From positions 186,001-250,000 of the forward strand of contig JAEPNV010000006.1 of NCBI GenBank assembly GCA_017643215.1: a stretch of DNA of 64,000 nucleotides. The letters run 5' to 3'. The position numbers and the translations under genes are program-made. Below the pieces are notes generated by a model, which did no database searches, was not told where the DNA came from, and saw nothing but the letters and a program-made list of their open reading frames with translations. This stretch comes from Roseibium sp. (GTDB taxonomy: Bacteria > Pseudomonadota > Alphaproteobacteria > Rhizobiales > Stappiaceae). Each line of letters opens with the position of its first letter. Positions within the stretch are counted from its first letter, which is position 1. This document shows, piece after piece, positions 35,299 through 44,134 of the stretch.

Positions 35299-36839
35299 CC
35301 GTGCGCCCGCCAAAACGGCCATCCGGTTTTCCTGTCCTGTGGAATAGCCCGCGACGTGCGCTGTGTGCCGGGCTCGTTGTGAACGGTATGGCGCAAACCC
35401 TCGGCGCGATCCTGTTGTCGATGAGTTGCGCGGCCTTGCTACAGCAGGAACAGCAGGTATACGGCCTCCCGGTCGCCGCCGCGCTCGCCGCGGGGGCGGC
35501 GGCAGCCATCGGTCTGTTTGTCGTTCAGTGCCGGTTTGCCGAACGGTTTGCACTTTCTTACGTGCACGACGTGCGCATGGCTTATGCGCGGCATGCGATG
35601 CTGTTGCCGTTCGACGCCAAATCGCCCGGGATCGGACTGTCACTCACCCGATTGGTTAATGACCTCACCGCCATCAAGCTGTGGCTGGCCAAAGGCCTTG
35701 TGGCGCTCATCACCCTGGTTCCGACGCTTTTGACGCTTGGCACATGGATCGCGGCAACGAAGCCGGAATTCGTCCCGCCATTCGTCGGAAGCCTGGTTGT
35801 CTGGGCGGCTGGACTGGCGATCGTGCTTCGGCCCTTGCGCATCAGCATCTGCAAGGCGCGCCAGACGCGGGGCGCAATGGCCGTACTGCTCGGCCGGTCG
35901 CTGCCCGAACGCCTGCCGTTGCTTCTCCATGGCAAACTGACGCCCATTTTGGAAAAGCTGGCCCGGAAAAGCGGGGACATGTGCCGTTTCATGACGGCCC
36001 GTGCGACCTGGTCCGGTGTCTTGCGCGCCATCAGCCGGTTCACCTTTCCCTGCGCGGTGGGTCTTTACGCGGTAACCGGCATGCCGATTGCGGCCGATAT
36101 CGCGCTGTTCCTGCTGATCTTCGCGTTCCTTGCGAGCCAGCTTGAGGCGGGCGCTGCCGGATTGGAGTATTTTGAGGCCAACAAGATCGCCCATGAAAAA
36201 CTGGCGCCCGTGTTCGCGCGGCCCGCGCTGCGCCCGCTGGCGCAGATCGACACCGACGGGGCAATCTGGCGCCAGGTCCTGACGATCCGCGATCTTGAAT
36301 TGCCGTCCGGCCAGGTGATGTCGGCAACCATTCCCTCTGGGACATGCACCAAAATCGTCCGGACCGATCAGCGCGACGCGCATCATATCGCGCTCAGCCT
36401 GTGCGGCCTGAGCGGCCTTCGAAGCCTTGAGTGCGTTCGCCTGGGCGAGAACCGGTTTTCCGATATCGAGTGCAAGACGATCTGGCGAAACGTTGCGCTT
36501 GTGTCGCCGATGAACGGGATTCCGCTTTACCAGCTGGGCCGTCCGGCTCACGAGTTCGGGACCCGCAAGCAGGCAGAAATCGCCACAGCGCGGGACCTTG
36601 CCGGACTGCTCAATCTTCCGGCGGAATTGTTGCTGCCGGAAAACGCCAAAGGGCTGTGTGACCAGGACCGGCTCAAGATCCGGCTCGCCCGGGCCTTTTC
36701 ACGGGCGCCGCGCGTCTTGGTCGTCCAAGATGACGGGCTGTTTGGCGATCTGGCCCTGACGCGCCGGGTTAAGGATCTGGCGGAAAACCGCGGGATCACG
36801 CTGGTCCTTCTTGAAAACGGCCCGCGGACACCGGATTGA
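35295..36839 (+). CDS. degenerate ABC exporter-like membrane protein (pseudo-ATPase)
   Basis: The 514-residue protein has the layout of a half ABC exporter: about six hydrophobic segments (25-47, 57-77, 132-152, 162-178, 243-262, 264-281) and a C-terminal domain (about 318-514) shaped like an ABC ATPase. All ATPase motifs are lost: Walker A is PSGTCTKIV (347-355), the Q-loop is SPMNG, the signature is LCDQDRLKIRLARAF (454-468) and Walker B is VLVVQDDG. It keeps the spacing of these motifs, so it is a diverged paralogue under constraint rather than random sequence. It probably cannot hydrolyse ATP. Start GTG 35295 is coupled to the NTPase. Confidence 0.75.
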   Translation: MTVRPPKRPSGFPVLWNSPRRALCAGLVVNGMAQTLGAILLSMSCAALLQQEQQVYGLPVAAALAAGAAAAIGLFVVQCRFAERFALSYVHDVRMAYARHAMLLPFDAKSPGIGLSLTRLVNDLTAIKLWLAKGLVALITLVPTLLTLGTWIAATKPEFVPPFVGSLVVWAAGLAIVLRPLRISICKARQTRGAMAVLLGRSLPERLPLLLHGKLTPILEKLARKSGDMCRFMTARATWSGVLRAISRFTFPCAVGLYAVTGMPIAADIALFLLIFAFLASQLEAGAAGLEYFEANKIAHEKLAPVFARPALRPLAQIDTDGAIWRQVLTIRDLELPSGQVMSATIPSGTCTKIVRTDQRDAHHIALSLCGLSGLRSLECVRLGENRFSDIECKTIWRNVALVSPMNGIPLYQLGRPAHEFGTRKQAEIATARDLAGLLNLPAELLLPENAKGLCDQDRLKIRLARAFSRAPRVLVVQDDGLFGDLALTRRVKDLAENRGITLVLLENGPRTPD

Positions 36840-36860
36840 CCGTATGGTGACACAATGGAT

Positions 36861-38318
36861 TTACCGGCAAAGCGCGTGCGCTGAAACAAGCCCGGCGCCA
36901 AAGATCGGATCGGGACCGTCTTCTCCCAGATCTTCCGCGCCATCTTGCAGCAAATTCAAGATGTCTGGGCTGGAAAGGCCCGGGTTGCTCGACCGCGCAA
37001 GGGCCGCCGCGGCCGACACGAACGGTGCGGCAAATGACGTCCCCGTTTTCCATCGAGCGCCCCGGACTGACGCGGCGGTCCAGACATCGACCCCAGGTGC
37101 TGCGAGATCGATATGCGGACCTCTGCCAGCGCGGCGATAGACCCGTTTGGAGCGGTCGACAGCCGTGACCGCGATAACGTTTGGGTACGCGGCCGGATAG
37201 GCCGGTGCAGCGCCCGGTCCGCCGTTTCCGGCCGCCGCCACGAGAACGATGTCGCGCCGATCCGCCATATCGGAAATCGCGGCTTCCAGAACATCATTGG
37301 GCGGTCCGGCAAGGCTCAGATTGATGACACCGACCCGTTCTTCCGCAAGCCTGTAGAGCGCTTCGACGAGCGTGAAGGCGTCCGCCCGTTCATCGCGCCC
37401 GGCCCGGTGAAAGGCATCGACGGCAACAAGCCGCGTATTGGGCAAAAGGCCGTGGACACGGGAGCGCGGCTGGCCGATGAACAAGGCGGCGACCGCCGTG
37501 CCATGGATTGCCTTTGACGCCGGCTGCTCGTCGCTCGAGACCCGGATGACCTTCAGGTTGGCGCCCTCAAAAACGCCGTGCTGGCCGTTGATCCCGGTGT
37601 CGATCATGCCGATGGCCGCCGGGATGCCGCAACTGCCCGGCACAGATTGCGCGGCCGCCGGCCAGGCAATCAGCTCCAGAGCCGGACAGAGTTCTCCCTG
37701 ACATTGGGATTGCGTCGCGCCCGGCCGGTAGAAATGATTGTAATCCGCGTTTTGACCAGACGGCAGGGTGCGGACCGCGTCCCGCGCTTCAGGCAGCGTC
37801 AGCGTCTCCGGGACGGCCAGCCGGTGGGAGCGCAACGGAACGCCCGGCAGCGTTTGTTCCTGAAGGACCCGGAATCCCTGGGCGATCAGATTGTCGAGAT
37901 CCTGGGCGTTGATGTTGACAACGATGATTTCCGCCTCGGCGAACACGGCCGGCGGTGTGATCGGAGGTGCGGCCTGCCGCGGCGCGGTCCGCCGTTCAAC
38001 CGGCTGCGGATCCGGCCGGGGCCCGAACAGGCGCCGCAAGGGGCCGAACAGCGACGGTTCTCCTGTGCCGGGGCCGGCGGACGGACCGGACCGTGATCCG
38101 CCAAGCGTGCCAGGACCGGTGCCGCCGTTGTCGCTGTCGTCGCCATTGTCGTTGTCGTCGCTGTCGCCGCCATCATCGCTGTCGTCGCCGGCGCCATCTC
38201 CGTCACCATCGTCGGCCGCCGCCTCCCGAACGAGCAGATGGGCCGCCGGCCATTTCATCAACGCCGCCGTTTCCGCAAACAGCATGAACACCAACACTGC
38301 GGCGATTGCCCGGGTCAT
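36861..38318 (-). CDS. secreted subtilisin-like (S8) serine protease
   Basis: The 485-residue protein has an N-terminal hydrophobic signal (residues 4-20), a very acidic Asp/Gly/Ser/Asn linker (36-66), a Pro-rich stretch and an S8 domain from about 230. The triad is complete: Asp240 (GMIDTGINGQHG), His272 (IHGTAVAALF), Ser428 (KTGTSFAAPF), with oxyanion Asn365 (AAAGNGG). The region between 125 and 225 may be a propeptide. Acidic linkers often bind calcium or keep exported proteins soluble. AAAGGTGGGA precedes the ATG. A candidate ECF promoter lies about 95 bases upstream of the start. Confidence 0.88.
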   Translation of the reverse strand: MTRAIAAVLVFMLFAETAALMKWPAAHLLVREAAADDGDGDGAGDDSDDGGDSDDNDNGDDSDNGGTGPGTLGGSRSGPSAGPGTGEPSLFGPLRRLFGPRPDPQPVERRTAPRQAAPPITPPAVFAEAEIIVVNINAQDLDNLIAQGFRVLQEQTLPGVPLRSHRLAVPETLTLPEARDAVRTLPSGQNADYNHFYRPGATQSQCQGELCPALELIAWPAAAQSVPGSCGIPAAIGMIDTGINGQHGVFEGANLKVIRVSSDEQPASKAIHGTAVAALFIGQPRSRVHGLLPNTRLVAVDAFHRAGRDERADAFTLVEALYRLAEERVGVINLSLAGPPNDVLEAAISDMADRRDIVLVAAAGNGGPGAAPAYPAAYPNVIAVTAVDRSKRVYRRAGRGPHIDLAAPGVDVWTAASVRGARWKTGTSFAAPFVSAAAALARSSNPGLSSPDILNLLQDGAEDLGEDGPDPIFGAGLVSAHALCR

Positions 38319-38351
38319 GGTCCCACCTTTCGCATGCTCTAAATCTTGCGG

Positions 38352-38378
38352 GGAATAAAGTCCCGTCTCAATCGTATT
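38352..38378 (+). promoter_or_regulatory. candidate ECF promoter 2 (sigma gene), GGAAT-N16-CGTATT
   Basis: GGAAT (38352-38356), 16 bases, CGTATT (38373-38378). It points at the sigma gene, giving a leader of about 60 bases. It shares the GGAATAA start with the other three sites, as expected for autoregulation. Confidence 0.65.
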
Positions 38379-38385
38379 CAGGTGA

Positions 38386-38412
38386 ATTACGTTTGGCCGG
38401 CCCGATTATTCC
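38386..38412 (-). promoter_or_regulatory. candidate ECF promoter 3 (protease gene), GGAAT-N16-CGTAAT
   Basis: On the minus strand GGAAT (38412-38408), 16 bases, CGTAAT (38391-38386). It points at the S8 protease with a leader of about 61 bases. Its -10 box lies only 7 bases from that of promoter 2, so the two promoters face each other and their transcripts overlap at the 5' ends. Confidence 0.65.
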
Positions 38413-38444
38413 GTGGCCGCCGGTGGATTTTGAAAGGTCTTTGC

Positions 38445-38933
38445 ATGTCGGACCCGTTTGGCCGGGCGCTGATTGAGAAACTGCCGAATCTGCGCAGGTT
38501 CGCGCTGTCGCTGTGCCGGTCCGGCGATACCGCCGATGATCTGGTGCAAATCACGGTCGAGCGGGCGCTCAGCGCGCGCGCCAGCTATGATCCCGCCACC
38601 CGGATCGAGGCATGGCTGTTCCGGATTTTGCGCAATGCGTGGATCGATATGGCCCGCAAGCACAAGATCCGCGGCACGCACGTGAGGCTCGAAGAGGCAC
38701 CGGAAACGGCCGCCGCTGGGCATCATCCCGGCGATGCACGCCTGATGGTCGCAGCGGTCATGGACGCGGTTGAGAGGCTTCCGATCGATCAGCGCGAGGT
38801 GCTTCTTTTGGTGTGCGTGGAGGACGTCAGTTATGCCGAGGCGGCCACGATCCTGGACATTCCCAAAGGCACGGTGATGAGCCGCCTGTCGCGAGCCCGG
38901 ACCGCGCTCGCCGGGCGGATTGGAATAAAATGA
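38445..38933 (+). CDS. ECF-type RNA polymerase sigma factor
   Basis: The 162-residue protein has only regions sigma-2 and sigma-4. Region 2 is LRRFALSLCRSGDTADDLVQITVERAL with WLFRILRNAWIDMARK; region 4 is LPIDQREVLLLVCVEDVSYAEAATILDIPKGTVMSRLSRAR. It directs RNA polymerase to a small stress regulon. GAAAGG precedes ATG 38445; earlier in-frame starts would run through its promoter. The pairing with a membrane anti-sigma and the GGAAT/CGT promoter type resemble ECF20/ECF26-like groups, but group assignment needs a profile search. Confidence 0.92.
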   Translation: MSDPFGRALIEKLPNLRRFALSLCRSGDTADDLVQITVERALSARASYDPATRIEAWLFRILRNAWIDMARKHKIRGTHVRLEEAPETAAAGHHPGDARLMVAAVMDAVERLPIDQREVLLLVCVEDVSYAEAATILDIPKGTVMSRLSRARTALAGRIGIK

Positions 38934-38948
38934 GCCGCGGAACGTTAT
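38922..38948 (+). promoter_or_regulatory. candidate ECF promoter 4 (anti-sigma gene), GGAAT-N16-CGTTAT
   Basis: GGAAT (38922-38926), 16 bases, CGTTAT (38943-38948). The -35 overlaps the last codons and stop of the sigma gene. It gives the anti-sigma gene its own sigma-dependent start, with a leader of about 15 bases. Confidence 0.6.
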
Positions 38949-38969
38949 CCCGCCGAGACGAGATGCAAG

Positions 38970-39731
38970 ATGGACCCGACCCAAATGACCGATGAGCGCA
39001 TCATGGCCTATGCGGATGGCGAGCTGCCTGAAGATGAAGCGCGAACCATCGAACGGGCCGCCGAAAACGATCCTGAGATCCGCCGCAAGATTGACCTTTT
39101 CGCCAGGACCCGTGCGCGAATGAAGGAGGCCACCGGTGATCCGGCGCCGGTGCCTGATGCGCTCGCCCGGCGTATTGCGGAGATGGTTGAGGCGCGGGCG
39201 GGGACAGCAAAGGACCAAGAAGCGGCTGAAATCGTCCCGCTGCCGCAAAAGTCCCGGATCTGGCATGGTCCGGCCGCGTTAGCGGCATGCCTCACTCTGG
39301 TGGTGGGGCTGGCTGCCGGTCTTTCGATCGGGCAATTTGGACAGACGGGCCCTGACGCACCATTCGGCATCGCAGCCCTGGCCGATCCGGAGGTCACAGA
39401 CGCGCTGTCGGCGGTGGTTTCGGGTCAAAGCCGGACGCTCGGCTCCGGCGCTGTGCTGAATGTCATCGCCTCGTTCGCGGACGCTGGCGGCGGCCTGTGC
39501 CGGGAGTTCGACTATGCGGGCCGGGACGGCGCATCCGTCGTCGCCGTCGCCTGTCATGACACATCCGGCTGGACGCCAAAAATCGCGATCACCACGTCGA
39601 ATGACGGGCAAACCGGCTATGCGCCGGCGTCCTCGCTCGAGGCGCTGGACGCCTGGCTCGCCGCCTCTGGTCTCGGCACGCCGTTGTCGGCGGATGCCGA
39701 AGCCCGGCGGCTGGAGGGTTTGCCGCAATAA
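38970..39731 (+). CDS. membrane anti-sigma factor
   Basis: The 253-residue protein starts with a cytoplasmic sigma-binding part (DERIMAYADGELPEDEARTIE, residues 8-28) typical of small anti-sigma factors without the zinc-binding His/Cys set. A single membrane segment follows (about 100-121, PAALAACLTLVVGLAAGLSI). The periplasmic domain has LCREFDYAGRD-VVAVACHDTSGW, with Cys177 and Cys195 in a spacing that recalls the 17-kDa surface antigen fold. It should hold the sigma factor at the membrane until an outside signal acts. ATG 38970 or 38985 may be the start. Confidence 0.85.
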   Translation: MDPTQMTDERIMAYADGELPEDEARTIERAAENDPEIRRKIDLFARTRARMKEATGDPAPVPDALARRIAEMVEARAGTAKDQEAAEIVPLPQKSRIWHGPAALAACLTLVVGLAAGLSIGQFGQTGPDAPFGIAALADPEVTDALSAVVSGQSRTLGSGAVLNVIASFADAGGGLCREFDYAGRDGASVVAVACHDTSGWTPKIAITTSNDGQTGYAPASSLEALDAWLAASGLGTPLSADAEARRLEGLPQ

Positions 39732-39734
39732 AAA

Positions 39735-39775
39735 GCCCGCCGGATCGTGTCCGGCAGGCGGATTCGATATTTCTT
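39735..39775. terminator. weak hairpin between convergent anti-sigma and nrdJ genes
   Basis: GCCGGA-TCGTG-TCCGGC with two further pairs, then ATATTTCTT on the plus strand, lies in the 56-base gap. It probably ends the anti-sigma message. Confidence 0.4.
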
Positions 39776-39787
39776 GCAAGGGTCGCG

Positions 39788-42700
39788 CTAGCTACACCCG
39801 CTCGTCGAGCCGCACGTGTCACATTTCAGGCAGGTGCCGTTGCGCACCATGGTGAAGTTGCCGCATTCGGCGCAGGATTCGCCCTCATAGCCCTTCATCC
39901 GGGCCTGGGCGATCTGCTGGGCTTCCGAGGCCGCCTGCGGGGCAGGGGCGGTGGAGACCTCGACGGCGGCCACGGCTTCCGAGCCCCGGGCAAAGGCTGT
40001 TGCCACCGCCGAAGCCTGGGCCGCCGGAGATCCGGCGGTTTGCGCGGAGACGGCGTCCGTTAAGGCGCCAGCCGGTTCATCCTGACCGCCGATCAGCCGG
40101 AACCGTTCCGTCTGGCCGCGCACCAGGCCGTGGGACACGACCCCTTGCTCTGCGCCGGTCTCCATGCCGCGGCCTTCATTGGGGCCGGAGCTCATGGCCG
40201 TGTTGCCGATCGCCTCCGGCGGCACATGGGCCAGGTCGTGGCGGCCGAGATAGGAGACGGCCAGTTCGCGGAAGATGTAGTCAAGGATCGAAGTGGCGTT
40301 CTTGATCGCCTCGTTGCCCTGGACCATGCCCGCCGGCTCGAACCGGGTGAAGGTGAAGGCGTCGACATATTCCTCCAGCGGCACGCCGTATTGCAGGCCG
40401 AGCGAAATGGCGATGGCGAAATTGTTCATCAGGCTGCGGAAGGCAGCGCCTTCCTTATGCATGTCGATGAAGATCTCGCCAAGCCGGCCATCGGCGTATT
40501 CGCCGGTGGTCAGGTACACCTTGTGGCCGCCAACACGGGCCTTTTGGGTGTAGCCCTTGCGCCGGTCGGGCATTTTTTCCCGCTCGCGTACGGCCCGTTC
40601 GACGATCCGTTCCACGATGCGCTCGGCAATGACCTCGGCGCGGGCCGCCTGCGGCTTGGCGGCGATCGCCTCGGCCACGTCCTCCTCGTCATCCGCGTCG
40701 TCGGCGAGAAGCTGCGCGTTGAGCGGCTGCGACAGTTTCGAGCCGTCCCGGTAGAGCGCGTTCGCCTTCAGCGCAAGCTTCCACGACAGCATGTAGGCTT
40801 CTTCGCAGTCCTCGACCGTTGCATCGTTCGGCATGTTGATCGTCTTCGAGATCGCGCCGGAGATGAACGGCTGCGCCGCGGCCATCATGCGGATGTGGCT
40901 TTCCACCGACAGAAACCGCTTGCCGATCCGCCCGCACGGATTGGCGCAATCAAACACGGCATAATGTTCTTCCTTCAGGAACGGCGCATCTTCCAGCGTC
41001 ATCGCGCCGCACACATGGGTGTTCGCGGCCTCGATGTCCGCCTTGGAGTAGCCCAGGAACGGCAGGAGTTCGAACTCGGGATCGTTGAGCTGATCCTCGG
41101 TGACGCCAAGCGCTGCCATCTGGTCGTCGCCCAGCGTCCAGCGGTTGAACACGAACTTAATATCGAACGCCGACTTAAGGCTCGCCTTCACCTTGGCAAG
41201 GCTGTCCTCCGTGAAACCCTTGGCCTTGAGGCTGCCCGGATTGATCGCAGGGGCCTGGTCAAGCGAACCGTGCCCGACGGCGTAGGCCTCGATTTCCGCG
41301 ATCTGGCTTTCCGAATAGCCCAGCACCCGCAGCGCTTCCGGGACCGCCCGGTTGATGATCTTGAAGTAGCCGCCGCCGGCCAGCTTCTTGAACTTGACCA
41401 GAGCGAAATCGGGTTCAATGCCGGTCGTGTCGCAGTCCATCACGAGGCCGATCGTGCCGGTCGGCGCAATCACGGTGGATTGCGCGTTGCGGTAGCCGTT
41501 TTTCTCTCCGAGCGTCAATGCCCGGTCCCACGCCTTTTTGGCATGGTCGACAAGGCGTTGATCCGGGCAGGACGCGTGGTCGAGCGCGACCGGATTGGTG
41601 TTCAGTTTTTCATATCCGCCGGTTTCGCCATGGGCCGCACGCCGGTGATTGCGCATCACGCGCAACATGTGCTCAGCGTTTTCGGCGTAGCCCGGGAAAG
41701 CGCCAAGTTCGCCGGCCATTTCGGCTGATGTGGCATAGGACACGCCGGTCATAATCGCCGTCAGCGCACCGCAGATCGCGCGGCCCTCTGCCGAATCGTA
41801 CGAGATCCCGGAGGTCATCAACAGGCCGCCGATATTGGCATATCCAAGGCCAAGCGTGCGGAACTTGTAGGAAAGTTCCGCGATTTCCTTGGACGGGAAC
41901 TGCGCCATCAAAACCGAGATCTCCAGGACGACGGTCCACAGACGGACGGCGTGTTCGAAGCTCTCGATGTCGACGGACCGGTCCGCGTTGCGGAACTGCA
42001 TCAGGTTCAAGGACGCTAGATTGCAGGCCGTGTCGTCCAGGAACATGTACTCCGAGCACGGATTGGAGGCGCGGATTTCGCCGGACGCCGGACAGGTGTG
42101 CCAATCGTTGATGGTCGTGTGGTACTGAAGGCCCGGATCGGCCGAGGCCCAGGCCGCATAGCCGATCTGTTCCCAAAGGTCCTTCGCCTTTACCGTCTTC
42201 ACCACGTCGTTGGAGCGCCGGGCTGTCAGGTCCCAGGTGCCGTCCTCAACGACCGCTTGCAAAAAACCATCGGTCACCCGGACGGAGTTGTTGGAGTTCT
42301 GGCCGGAGACGGTGAGGTAGGCTTCTGAATCCCAGTCCGTGTTGTAGGTCGGGAACCCGATCTTGGTGAAACCTTGTTTGGCGAACTGGATGACGCGCTG
42401 GATGTAGTTTTCCGGCACCAGCATCTTTTTCGCGGCGCGGATTTCCCGCTTCAAGGCCGGGTTCTTGGCCGGGTCGAAGCACTCGCCATTGTCCGCTTCA
42501 CAGTTCACGCAGGCGCGCATGATGGCGGACAGGTGTTTCTGGCAGATCTTGGATCCCGTCACCAAGGCGGCGACCTTCTGCTCTTCCTTCACCTTCCAGT
42601 TGATGTAGTCCTCAATGTCCGGGTGGTCGACATCGACCACGACCATCTTGGCCGCGCGCCGGGTCGTGCCGCCGGATTTGATGGCGCCGGCCGCCCGGTC

Positions 42701-43483
42701 GCCGATCTTCAAGAAGCTCATCAGGCCGGAGGATTTGCCGCCGCCCGACAGCCGTTCGCCTTCACCGCGTACTCTTGAGAAGTTGGAGCCGGTTCCGGAT
42801 CCGTATTTGAACAGGCGTGCTTCGCGGACCCAAAGGTCCATGATGCCGTTTTCGTTGACCAGATCGTCCTCGACGGATTGGATGAAACAGGCATGCGGTT
42901 GCGGATGCTCGTAGGCGGAGGCGGACTTTGTCAGTTTGCCGGTCTGGAAATCGACATAGTGGTGCCCCTGGCTCGGGCCATCAATCCCATAAGCCCAATG
43001 CAGGCCGGTGTTGAACCACTGCGGGGAGTTCGGCGCCACCTTCTGGGTCGCCAGCATGTAGCGCAGTTCATCAAAAAACGCGCGTGCGTCGGCTTCGGTG
43101 TCGAAGTATCCACCCTTCCAGCCCCAATAGGTCCAGGTGCCGGCGAGGCGGTCGAACACTTGGCGGCCGTCAATCTCGGACCCGTAGCGATCCTCTTCCG
43201 GGAGCTTTTTCAAGGCTTTCTTGTCAGCTTCGTGGCGCCAAAGCCAGGACGGGACGGTGTTTTCCTCAACCGCCTTGAGTTTGGCAGGGACGCCGGCTTT
43301 ACGGAAATACTTCTGGGCAAGAATGTCGGAGGCGACCTGCGAGAACTGCGCCGGTACCTGGATATCATCGAGTTTGAAGACCACCGATCCGTCCGGATTG
43401 CGGATTTCACTGGTGGCCGTCCGAAACTCTATTTCGGCGTAGGGTGATTGCCCGTCTTTTGTGTAGCGCCGCTCGATCCGCAT
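39788..43483 (-). CDS. nrdJ: adenosylcobalamin-dependent (class II) ribonucleotide reductase
   Basis: The 1231-residue enzyme makes deoxyribonucleotides using vitamin B12, independent of oxygen. Core motifs are [22 protein letters not shown] with the conserved Asn-Pro-Cys, [21 protein letters not shown] and a long middle insert. The C-terminus ends in [28 protein letters not shown], a zinc-ribbon/redox tail. AACAGGA stands just before ATG 43483. NrdR-like boxes are seen about 140-180 bases upstream. I found no B12 riboswitch in its leader. Confidence 0.96.
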   Translation of the reverse strand: MRIERRYTKDGQSPYAEIEFRTATSEIRNPDGSVVFKLDDIQVPAQFSQVASDILAQKYFRKAGVPAKLKAVEENTVPSWLWRHEADKKALKKLPEEDRYGSEIDGRQVFDRLAGTWTYWGWKGGYFDTEADARAFFDELRYMLATQKVAPNSPQWFNTGLHWAYGIDGPSQGHHYVDFQTGKLTKSASAYEHPQPHACFIQSVEDDLVNENGIMDLWVREARLFKYGSGTGSNFSRVRGEGERLSGGGKSSGLMSFLKIGDRAAGAIKSGGTTRRAAKMVVVDVDHPDIEDYINWKVKEEQKVAALVTGSKICQKHLSAIMRACVNCEADNGECFDPAKNPALKREIRAAKKMLVPENYIQRVIQFAKQGFTKIGFPTYNTDWDSEAYLTVSGQNSNNSVRVTDGFLQAVVEDGTWDLTARRSNDVVKTVKAKDLWEQIGYAAWASADPGLQYHTTINDWHTCPASGEIRASNPCSEYMFLDDTACNLASLNLMQFRNADRSVDIESFEHAVRLWTVVLEISVLMAQFPSKEIAELSYKFRTLGLGYANIGGLLMTSGISYDSAEGRAICGALTAIMTGVSYATSAEMAGELGAFPGYAENAEHMLRVMRNHRRAAHGETGGYEKLNTNPVALDHASCPDQRLVDHAKKAWDRALTLGEKNGYRNAQSTVIAPTGTIGLVMDCDTTGIEPDFALVKFKKLAGGGYFKIINRAVPEALRVLGYSESQIAEIEAYAVGHGSLDQAPAINPGSLKAKGFTEDSLAKVKASLKSAFDIKFVFNRWTLGDDQMAALGVTEDQLNDPEFELLPFLGYSKADIEAANTHVCGAMTLEDAPFLKEEHYAVFDCANPCGRIGKRFLSVESHIRMMAAAQPFISGAISKTINMPNDATVEDCEEAYMLSWKLALKANALYRDGSKLSQPLNAQLLADDADDEEDVAEAIAAKPQAARAEVIAERIVERIVERAVREREKMPDRRKGYTQKARVGGHKVYLTTGEYADGRLGEIFIDMHKEGAAFRSLMNNFAIAISLGLQYGVPLEEYVDAFTFTRFEPAGMVQGNEAIKNATSILDYIFRELAVSYLGRHDLAHVPPEAIGNTAMSSGPNEGRGMETGAEQGVVSHGLVRGQTERFRLIGGQDEPAGALTDAVSAQTAGSPAAQASAVATAFARGSEAVAAVEVSTAPAPQAASEAQQIAQARMKGYEGESCAECGNFTMVRNGTCLKCDTCGSTSGCS

Positions 43484-44134
43484 TCCTGTTGTCCCCTTTG
43501 TGGTGACCGGCGGAGTATATCATGGCCGGTCATGTCCCAACGCGATTTTCATATCCGGACAGCCCATCGTCCGGTGGCGGCTCTCCGCCAGGTAGAATCG
43601 GTGTTGCCACCGCAGAATTCACTTATGTAGTAGTTTGAACGCGCGATGCCACTATATATAGCGCTTCTCAACAGATTTGTCACGTTGACCGGCATTCGCC
43701 GGGCACACGAACCACCGGTCGGCCGAATGGGCAATTCGGCAGAGCAGCGCGTCACTGACTGTATACTTGGATGATCCGGAGGCATGTGATTGAGCCCCCG
43801 CATACGCACTCCGTAATGATTAGAAAACTAGAGTAAACGAATTCTTACCGTCAAGCGGTCGCGGACAAGCGCTTGTGCGTGATTTGTGGGCAACCGCAAA
43901 ATCTTGTGTGCCAGTGTGGATACTGGGGACGGAACGAAAAATCGTTGCTGCCCCACGGAAAGGGGAATTCGGCCCACGGATCGCCAGCTTATTGCGGTTT
44001 TTGGCCGGATTCCGGATTGGCGCTGATGTTTTTATGAAAGTTTGACGAAAACACAGGCCGCGCATTTCAGCGCGATTTAAAGCGCGTTTGGCACAACGGA
44101 CTTGTCGAGTTGCCAAAAAAGGTGCCGGAGTCCG
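43484..44134. other. 651-base intergenic region between nrdJ and response regulator
   Basis: This long divergent gap contains NrdR-like boxes (43619-43664) and AT-richer sequence, but I see no convincing gene on either strand. The 86-residue minus-strand frame at 43549-43809 has no ribosome site or recognisable domain. Near 44075-44098 there are short GCGC-rich inverted repeats, possibly part of the response-regulator leader. Confidence 0.5.
43619..43664 (-). promoter_or_regulatory. pair of NrdR-like boxes upstream of nrdJ
   Basis: CCACTATATATAGCGC (43649-43664) fits the NrdR box core CACTATATATAG, and a weaker copy, TCACTTATGTAGTAGT (43619-43634), lies exactly 30 bases away. NrdR boxes occur in pairs about three helical turns apart in front of ribonucleotide reductase genes and bind the repressor NrdR. 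Confidence 0.5.

Noticed and set aside
38919..38950. GGAACGTT near 38939 as a separate promoter element
   Set aside because: GGAAC and CGTT overlap with no spacer; the fitting reading is GGAAT at 38922 with CGTTAT at 38943.
40130..41728. 532-residue plus-strand frame opposite nrdJ
   Set aside because: Antisense shadow of a highly conserved gene; composition is Arg/His-rich with no family features.
43484..43700. Cobalamin riboswitch in front of nrdJ
   Set aside because: The leader lacks the B12 box and the other conserved blocks on the minus strand; only NrdR-like boxes are seen.
43921..43960. EcfG-type general-stress promoter (GGAAC-N16-CGTT) before the response regulator
   Set aside because: GGAAC is followed by CGTT after only seven bases, so the spacing is wrong.
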